From assembly GCA_914767885.1 (NCBI GenBank), contig CAJZBQ010000036.1:558001-622000 (forward strand): a stretch of 64,000 bases of DNA. Direction: 5' to 3'. The first letter of the stretch is position 1, and each line of letters starts with the position of its first letter. Under the pieces are notes generated by a model. It did no database searches. It was not told where the DNA came from and was given only the letters and a program-made list of their open reading frames with translations. Below are positions 57,262 through 64,000 of the stretch, piece after piece. The stretch comes from Blepharisma stoltei. Taxonomy: Eukaryota; Ciliophora; Heterotrichea; Heterotrichida; Blepharismidae. The translations under genes and the position numbers were made by a program.

Positions 57262-57920
57262 TATTTATACATTATCATATTTCGCAAAAAATGCTTATCT
57301 ATTGAAGTAGTAAATTATTAATCTAATTTACTAATTTTCCTTCAATTTCATTAATTTTCTATGATTTTTAAAAGATCCAATTAATCAATCAGAATTTATA
57401 ATTTTTTATAATTTGGCAACTTTTGGATAATAACATTTCTATAATCTTTTGCCAGTTGAATATTAATTTTTACAAAATCGGTTTTAATTTACCATCTTTG
57501 CAAATTCTGGGGATTTCATAAAGATAAATATTTATAAAAATGATATTTTTATTTCCCGCTTCAATCGGTAAGCAATCTAACCTAACAAGAATTGCAAATT
57601 AAATCCTTAAATTAATAGTTCAAACAATTTCGTGTAGCTTTCTTTCGTAATCTATTATAAAGAGAAAACATACCAGTAATTACAAATTATCTTATTCCAC
57701 ATACAAAGGGCATTACCTGAAAATAATTGGCTACATAAATAAATTCATTAAATGACCCTCATAAAATGCTTTTAAATCTATCGATATTTATGTGAATTTC
57801 AAATTTGTTTTACTTAAGATACTCCACTGCTCGAAAACATAGAAAGTAAAACAACAATTTTAAATTTCTTCTGATAGAACTTAATATATGAATAGATTCT
57901 TAAACAATAACTGCAAATAA
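57262..57920. other. AT-rich intergenic stretch between divergent genes
   Basis: Probably contains both promoters. No repeat or gene recognised. Confidence 0.6.
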
Positions 57921-58751
57921 ATGGAAGGCGACCAAAAAAAGCCTAGAAGGCTTCGAGTCTTCAGAGAAATGACTGAAGGGCGAGCACTTCAAGAGCCTTT
58001 ACCCCAAATCATTGGAAATCCTATTGGTATTCCAGGTACCCAAAATGTTGGTAAATATATGTTCATAAAGAATTATGAAATTAGGCCAATCCAACCCATC
58101 CCTCAAGACTTTAGAGTTCTTGAGGATGAATCTTCCAAATTTTGTGAAAATACTTTTCACGATACAATCTTCGACCAAGAACAGCTAGCTTTCAGCCATT
58201 CCAGTGGCAGTGCAACTCAAAGCCCAATGATCACTGTGAGCACTGAAGAAAGCAGCAGAGAAAGTTCTGATGATCACAGAAGAAAACCAAAAAAAAGGCC
58301 TCTCGATGAAGAAGAAATGTCGCTCTACATTGTCAATGTTGAAGCTGTAGAACGTGGGGAAGATATTCGAACTACGATAATGATAAAAAACATTCCGAAC
58401 AAATATACTCAGAAAATGCTGCTTCAAACAATTGATAAAAAGTTTGTGGGAACTTATGATTTTTTTTATCTACCGATTGATTTTAAGGTAAAATTTATGC
58501 AGAATAAGTGCAACGTAGGATATGCATTTATTGATTTCATTGATTATAGATATATTCCAGCCTTCTACTTAGAGTTCGAAGGCAAAAAATGGGAAAGGTT
58601 TAACTCAGATAAAATCTGCTCATTAGCATATGGAAGAATCCAAGGACGACAAGCCTTGATTCAGCATTTCCAAAGTTCATCTGTTATGAATCAAGAGGAC
58701 ACAAAGGTGAAACCATTGATTTTACCTTTCAAAAACCCAAACATGGGCTAA
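57921..58751 (+). CDS. Mei2-like RNA-binding protein
   Basis: 276 aa. The C-terminal half is the Mei2-type RNA recognition motif: T-T-I-M-I-K-N-I-P-N-K-Y near 153, D-F-F-Y-L-P-I-D-F, N-V-G-Y-A-F-I-D-F near 197, and the extended C-terminal part (C-S-L-A-Y-G-R-I-Q-G-R-Q-A-L-I-Q-H-F) typical of the family. The N-terminus is less ordered, with Ser-rich and basic runs. In fungi and plants these proteins act in meiosis and RNA regulation; the role here is inferred. No introns or inserts. Confidence 0.9.
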   Translation: MEGDQKKPRRLRVFREMTEGRALQEPLPQIIGNPIGIPGTQNVGKYMFIKNYEIRPIQPIPQDFRVLEDESSKFCENTFHDTIFDQEQLAFSHSSGSATQSPMITVSTEESSRESSDDHRRKPKKRPLDEEEMSLYIVNVEAVERGEDIRTTIMIKNIPNKYTQKMLLQTIDKKFVGTYDFFYLPIDFKVKFMQNKCNVGYAFIDFIDYRYIPAFYLEFEGKKWERFNSDKICSLAYGRIQGRQALIQHFQSSSVMNQEDTKVKPLILPFKNPNMG

Positions 58752-58760
58752 TTTCTATTT

Positions 58761-58838
58761 TATAGCTCTTTTCCTTGAATAGCCCGATAGCGGGATGAAG
58801 CCAGCCCGTCATCGGGCTACTCATGGGAAAGTGCTATA
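58761..58838. mobile_element. short palindromic TA-bounded element
   Basis: Left ATAGCTCTTTTCC and right GGGAAAGTGCTAT are inverted repeats with an inner AGCCCGATAGCGGG / CCCGTCATCGGGCT pair. About 75 bp between TA sites, in the 3' region of the Mei2-like gene. Confidence 0.7.
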
Positions 58839-58861
58839 AAATCAGTTTGCTATAATATATA

Positions 58862-60115
58862 ATGTTTGAATATTGTTATGTCTGCTATACCGATCATCCG
58901 AAATTAGACTTTTGCGATCTTTCATGCGGCTGCCGATTTTGTCGGGAAGTGATAAGGTCTTGAATTTTTACTCAGCTCAATAAATATTTTGTGGAAGATT
59001 TTTTTATAATTTGTCCCAAAGGTGACCGCGGACATTATTTGAACGAAGAAGATATCAGAAAATGTCTAACTCCTGAAGAATTTTCAAGCTACCAATTTAT
59101 TTTATTAAAACGAAGCTTATCGCATGACGAAGATTATAGGTACTGCCCATCAAGAAATTGCAATTACATAGGCTGGATTGACTCTACGAGCACTTGCACA
59201 AGCTTACTTGAGTGCCCGATGTGTTTGATAAAATGAAAAGATCCGACTCTAAACCCTCTTTCTAAGCGATTATATAGCAATATCCAAGCTGTATTTACAG
59301 GAAATATTGAAATTTTTAGCTTGCTATGAAAAGAACTGTGGACAAAATTGTGCCCGATGTGCAGCTTTCCAATAGAAAAAAATGGAGGATGCCCACATAT
59401 GGTATGTCAGAACTGCAACCATGAATTTTGCTGGAACTGCTTGAGCGACTATAATAATCATAATTTCAGCAGTTGTGAGTTCAGATTTGCTTATAGCAGT
59501 ATATATTTTGCATGGGTTATAATATTACTGATTTTGAAAATATTTTATTCTTCACCTTTTATCTGTGAATTTGCTTTATTTTCAGTAAAACATATAATCA
59601 TCCTGACAATTTCATCTGCTATGTTGCTTCTTTCGATAGGAACTTGCTTGCTCCCTTCCATGAATGAACAAAATTTATTTGTTCGCTCCAGAGGGCTAAT
59701 TTTTATAATAATTTTTTTTTTCGAAATTTATATGTTTTAAAATGCAAGTTGTTTAGAATACATAGTTAGTTATAATTTCTTTATATTAATTATCAGTTAT
59801 ATATCAAAATATTTTTCTATTAAAAAATTTTTTGTTCGCTTGAGTTTTTATTAAAAAATAGGATTTTTCCAATGGCTTTGGGAATTAGGTGCTTATTACT
59901 TATCACTTGCTAAATGGAACAGATCGTGATCATCATTGCTTATGTTTGCAAGCGTTCTTGCTGCTGATTATTTTCTTATCAGTTCAATAGAATCTAAAAC
60001 TCACGAGGAGTTTCTGGAAATTGTGTGGCTTACAATAGACCTTGGTTTCACATTTCTCTGCTGCTGGGGAGGCTGCTTTCTTCTTTATTATAGAAGACCC
60101 GCCTTAAAAATGTAA
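58862..60115 (+). CDS. RBR (RING-IBR-RING) ubiquitin ligase with C-terminal membrane segments, interrupted by MITE IES
   Basis: 334 aa after removing 59637-59885. RING1-like cysteines at the N-terminus (C-Y-V-C, C-G-C-R-F-C), an IBR (Y-C-P-S-R-N-C...C-P-M-C), then the second RING ([10 protein letters not shown]...[10 protein letters not shown]...F-C-W-N-C) with the catalytic-type Cys region. Three or more hydrophobic helices follow; the IES lies in one of them. RBR enzymes pass ubiquitin through a Cys in RING2 (family knowledge). TGA=Trp at several sites, including R-S-W-I-F. Ends at TAA 60113-60115. Confidence 0.86.
59637..59885. mobile_element. MITE IES M12, TA-bounded
   Basis: TAGG at 59637-59640 and 59886-59889. 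The left terminal hairpin CTCCCTTCCATGAATGAACA pairs with TTGTTCGCTCCAGAGGG; the right end is diverged (GTTCGCTTGAG). Removing 249 bp gives S-I-G-A-Y-Y-L-S in a membrane helix. Confidence 0.9.
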
Positions 60116-60123
60116 TAATAAAT

Positions 60124-61269
60124 ATGAACAGATTAATTAAATCTGCTTTAATATTGCTTTTGCTAGCCATTCTGATAGAATTTCTAATCTTAAAAAGCCC
60201 AGAAGACCCGAGAAGACAAGACATTTCGTAAGGCTAACTCAGACCACAAGAGAAAATTAAAAGTGTAAAGGGCAATATCTTAGATGATGAAGGAAAACTC
60301 ATTTATTCTGGATTTCTTACAAAGCCAGGCATCCAATGGGATTTCGATGCTTTGAAATCAAAGTGGAACAAACGCTACCGATTCAAAGAATGGGAATTCT
60401 ACGCCATTCACCACGAAAATGTAACCATTTCTTTTGGGATTGCCAATTTCCATTATGTAGCAAGCGTGTTTTTCACTGTATACGAAAAAGGTTCAATTCC
60501 CCAATACCATCAAAAACTGATTCTACCTAATGAGGAACTTACTTTGGCGAAGCATCCTCTTAATGGGAAAACAATATATGAATCGGGTAATTATAAAGTG
60601 GATTTTAAAAACCGCGATAACAAATTTAAGCACCTCGAACTGAAATTCGATGATAAGCTAGAGCTCTCATTGGATGTTTTTAAAAAGACTGATGATTCTA
60701 TGGCATCTTTGACTCCTTTTAATAGTGATGGGTCAAACTTCTACTACACATATAAAGATTATAATAATTATATCAGTGGTAAAGTTACTGCCTTTGGAAA
60801 AGTTTATGATTTTTCTGATAGAATTGGAATGATTGACTGGGGAAGAGGAGTCTGGCCTTATCATAGCTTTTGGATTTGGGGATCTGGCCAAGGGAAAATA
60901 GGTCCAAACTCAGCTATTGGTTTAAACATTGGAGAATTTATGTTTTCACCAATTTCCAAGGCCACAGAAGACTGCGTATTTTTAGATCGCACTATGTACA
61001 AGCTTGGCAACTTCATTACTTCGTATCCAAAAGATCTTTCGCAACCTTGGGAATTTAAAACCACAAATCAACATCCCACAGATGAATATGGATCGGCCAG
61101 CATCATTTTTTATCCTGAAATAAAAAGTATATTTGCCTCCAACTTTTGGCTGATCCAGTCTCATTTCGATCAAGCATTCGGGGTATTCGAAGGGAATATC
61201 ACAACTCGGGACGGAGAAATTTCATTCAAGGCTCGAGGGCTAGTAGAGGTCCATCATACTAGATGGTAA
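60124..61269 (+). CDS. DUF2804-family protein with N-terminal membrane anchor, one 15-nt intron
   Basis: 376 aa: exons 60124-60227 and 60243-61269. A hydrophobic N-terminus (about residues 5-24) acts as signal anchor. The rest matches DUF2804, with the hallmark D-W-G-R-G-V-W-P-Y-H-S-F-W-I-W-G-S-G near 230-250 and a G-L-N-I-G-E-F block. The biochemical role of this family is not established to my knowledge. It starts 8 bases after the stop of the RBR gene. Confidence 0.86.
60228..60242 (+). other. 15-nt intron
   Basis: GTAAGGCTAACTCAG; removes two in-frame stops and joins D-I-S to P-Q-E-K. Confidence 0.86.
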
Positions 61270-61306
61270 TAAATAAGAAATTTCTATATTAAGTTAAATT
61301 AAAAGG

Positions 61307-64000
61307 ATGGGCTGCTGTACGTCTTCGAAATCTTCCAGGCAAAAATCACACAAAGCTGAAAAAAGCGAGAAAAATGAGCTGCCAATCAGCCCAAGCAATT
61401 TTGTGCAGCTGATTAAAGGCAAAGTTACGGATCGATACCAGCTAGGGAAAATACTTGGAGATGGAGGATTTGGACAAGTTAAGCTGGGCATGCAAAAAGA
61501 AACGCAGATCGAGCGAGCAATAAAGTTCATACCCGTCGAAGCCACTGATGACGCCAAAATCAGCAAGATGATGGAAGAAGTGAACATATTGAAAAAGCTA
61601 GATCATCCAAATATTATCAAAGTTTTTGAGGTGTACCAAGACACTCGATATTTGTGCATTGTCACTGAGCTATGCACTGGAGGAGAATTATTTGATAGAA
61701 TAAAAGAAGCTAACCCTAAGGTAAATCTTCTGGGTCTACTGGCTCTACAGTTCTACCTGGTAGTCCGGCTTTACCTGGCTCTACTGGTTCGACCTGGCAG
61801 GCGGGTCTATCTGGCTCTACTGTCTTTACCTCAAGTTATATAGGGATTTTAAAGCATACTAATAGTGTTTAATAATTTGAACTATCTAAAATTAATAAAA
61901 AAATGAATATCTTCAATTAAAATACTTTATTTACTTGGCTTGCACATTGCTTTTAAAATTACTCCATAGTTTTATAATAGATGATCTTATTAGTTTATTA
62001 AACAGTAAGATATATAATGACAAACAATAAAATTAAAGGGAATTTTAGTTATTAATTTATGCCTTCTTTTAAACTTAGAAAAAAATAAGACGTATAAAAA
62101 CTAAATTATATATAAATTATACGGATTATTTGATATATTACTAAGTTTGCCATTAATAAATAAATTTAAAATTCTTATTTAAAATTATATTAGGAATTAA
62201 TTTAAAAATAATCCAGTTAGCATAGGAGGTATATATTCTTTTTCGATTCATATTTTATTAAGAATTTATTTTTTAGTTAATTCAGTTGAAATTTCAATAT
62301 TATTTTCTAATTATGAAATTAAAAATTATTTCAATTCCTCATCTCTTACTTCCCTTCAAATTCTGCCTTTCTATTTTAGTTATATTAGTAATATTGCAAT
62401 ATTTAAACTAATGATTAGCATGCTAACATATTAAACCATTTTATAATATAGAAATATCTATCAATATAGATTACTTCTCTGAAAATGTTAAAATTGATGA
62501 TATTTTAAAGAAGCAGAACGGTGCTTAGAAAATAAGGGATTAATTAATCCTTTTAATTAACAAATCAAAATTATTTAGAGAGCTTATGAGTATGTATATT
62601 GTTTAAAATATTGTATCCATTGCTAGATTTTAAAGAATTAATCAAATTTTGGTTCAAAATTCAAAATAAACCTCTTCTTTTATATGACTATAATTTCCTT
62701 CTAAACCTTTATATCTTTTTTTTCTAATAATTTAAAAAATATTTACAAAGTGCATCATTTTAAATATTTTAAAATGCCATTTGATGATAAAATAACTTCA
62801 TTTTATGATTGATTGCAATATATAGATTTTTGATGGAATCATATCAATTTATTATTATTTTTGTTTACTATATAATGATAAAATTATGATTTATTTTGAT
62901 GATTAAATGCTTTTCACAATTTATCAGTAGTTTATTACTCTATAAATCGCTGAATTACGTTGTAGACTTTACAAAATCATATAAATTGAGAGTAAGTCTT
63001 TTTTAGAGTATTATTCTCTCCAAATATTTTTATCAAAAGTCATTACATTTTTATCTAATATATCATTGTGGAATTAATTAAATTGTTACTTCAAAAACAT
63101 AGGAAATTAGTTTTGATAGAATCGAGTACCAGGTAGAGCCAACAGAGCAAGTAAAGCCAGATAGAGCAGGAGAGCCAGTCCAACTGGACTGCTAAGTAGA
63201 GCAAGACTGCTAGATTGCCCAGGTAGAGCTGGATTCTCAGACTATCGGTAAAGTCAGACTGCCTAGGTAGAGCCAGCTGCTATTAGAGACAGTTAGAAAC
63301 ATTCAGGTTTGACCGAACCCTTTTACCGAAAACCAAGCAGCGCGTTATATGCTTGATATGGTAAGTGCTGTTAAATATTGCCATGAGGCTGGGATTGTGC
63401 ATAGAGATTTGAAACCTGAAAATTTGCTATTAGAAAATAAAAAGCCAGATGCAAGGTTAAAATTGATTGACTTCGGGACTTCGAAACATTTTGAGCCGAA
63501 AGAGAAAATGAAGCATTTTATTGGGACTTCTTATTATGTAGCGCCTGAAGTGATTAGTGGGAGTTATGACAGTAAATGCGATGTTTGGAGCTTAGGAGTG
63601 ATCTTATATATTATGCTCTCAGGGTATCCTCCTTTTAACGGTCGCTCTGATGAAGAAATTTATAAAAAGATCCAAAAAGCCCCGCTATCATTTAGATCCA
63701 CAAATGGAAATTGAAATAATGTAGCAAAGGAAACAAAAGATTTCATTAAGCTTCTCCTTACTAAAGATCCTGCTAACTCCTTCCTTCGCGAGCGAACAAA
63801 AAATTTGAAAAATCCCTAAAAGCCCACCCTCCATGAGCGAAAAATGTTTTATGAAAAATTTTTGATATATATTTGATAATTATTATATTGAAATCTCTAG
63901 CTCAATTTTTGCGAATATTTTTACTATAAAATTCATATATAAATGTTTTAAAAATGACCCCTCCGAGAGTGAACATATATTTTTTATTCGCTCACTGAGG
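61307..64000 (+). CDS. calcium-dependent protein kinase (CDPK), partial; interrupted by a 1.6-kb IES and a MITE
   Basis: Segments 61307-61711, 63316-63773, then beyond the window. It begins M-G-C-C, a dual N-myristoylation/palmitoylation signal. Kinase motifs: G-D-G-G-F-G-Q-V, A-I-K-F, E-L-C-T-G-G-E-L-F-D, H-R-D-L-K-P-E-N after the IES, D-F-G, A-P-E-V, and D-V-W-S-L-G-V. Joining at AACCCT (61712/63316) gives E-A-N-P-F-T-E-N-Q-A-A-R-Y, keeping the Phe that CDPKs have there. A TA join (61717/63324) is also in frame but loses that residue. TGA at 63713 is Trp. After D-P-A at 63774 a MITE begins; the EF-hand part lies beyond the edge. Confidence 0.88.
61718..63315. mobile_element. 1.6-kb IES with 9-bp-repeat ends, 6-bp target duplication
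   Basis: Flanked by AACCCT at 61712-61717 and 63316-63321. About 120 bp at the left end and 190 bp at the right end are arrays of a diverged 9-bp unit near GGCTCTACC (complement on the right), so the arrays are in inverted orientation. The interior, 61850-63110, is about 80% AT with no gene recognised. Confidence 0.8.
63774..64000. mobile_element. MITE IES M13, truncated by window edge
   Basis: TA at 63774-63775 inside the codon after D-P. It reads AACTCCTTCCTTCGCGAGCG, then the CCCACCCTCCATGAGCG sub-terminal repeat and family interior. The far end is beyond the window (CGCTCACTGAGG is reached at 63989-64000). Confidence 0.87.

Noticed and set aside
61850-63110. Transposase gene inside the CDPK IES
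   Set aside because: The interior is about 80% AT with frequent stops in every frame I read under either code; no DDE-type motif seen.
1-64000. CRISPR arrays, bacterial operons or ribosome binding sites
   Set aside because: The genes are eukaryotic (kinases, HOOK, CFAP99, spliceosomal-type introns); no regularly spaced repeat-spacer arrays exist.

Overview
The window reads as germline (micronuclear) DNA of a heterotrich ciliate, most likely Blepharisma. Three independent signs support this. (1) TGA is read as tryptophan: more than two dozen in-frame TGAs fall inside conserved proteins, several at invariant Trp positions such as the kinase D-[TGA]-S-C-G motif, while genes end in TAA or TAG. 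(2) Introns are almost all 15 nt (eight found: seven of 15 nt, one of 17 nt). (3) Many genes are broken by inserts, and removing each insert at a short direct repeat (usually TA) restores the reading frame exactly. That is the behaviour of internal eliminated sequences (IESs), which are cut out when the somatic nucleus develops. The AT-rich background with compact genes fits.

Layout. 1-8200: a CTD-type phosphatase and poorly known proteins, heavily invaded by repeats. 8200-25800: a compact block with a CAMK-like kinase, PICOT/glutaredoxin-3, a coiled-coil protein, calcineurin B, a SPRY protein, a thioredoxin-like protein, three four-TM proteins, a CCT-motif protein, GSK3, CK1 and a secreted acid lipase. 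26000-34300: an ERM-repeat protein, a coiled-coil protein, a 5'-truncated LINE, a membrane RING-H2 protein and a PH protein. 34395-40786: one very large multi-pass membrane gene with a central PAS-like region and four IESs of different kinds. 40800-43500: MITE-rich, gene-free DNA. 43500-56200: a HOOK protein, CFAP99, a degenerate trypsin-fold protein, a PP4-type HEAT scaffold and a coiled-coil/ARM-like protein with a 1.66-kb nested IES. 56300-64000: PP4 catalytic subunit, a Mei2-like protein, an RBR ubiquitin ligase, a DUF2804 protein and a CDPK that runs off the window.

I resolve 18 inserts inside coding sequence. They fall into at least four classes: (a) TA-bounded MITEs with terminal repeats resembling CTCCCCTCCGTGAGCGAACA (13 copies here, eight in genes; this matches what is known as BogoMITEs in Blepharisma); (b) TA-bounded long palindromes; (c) inserts flanked not by TA but by 5-6-bp target duplications (ATCGTC, TCATTT, CAGAT, AACCCT); (d) GC-richer inserts flanked by 15-16-bp duplications, which look retroposon-like. 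Some are nested. One MITE sits in one arm of a large inverted-repeat IES while the other arm keeps the empty TA site.

The biology of the window is therefore genes for signalling, cilia and membranes that are unreadable in this form and depend on precise DNA elimination. Junctions were inferred by eye from reading frames and direct repeats. None was confirmed against somatic DNA or RNA.
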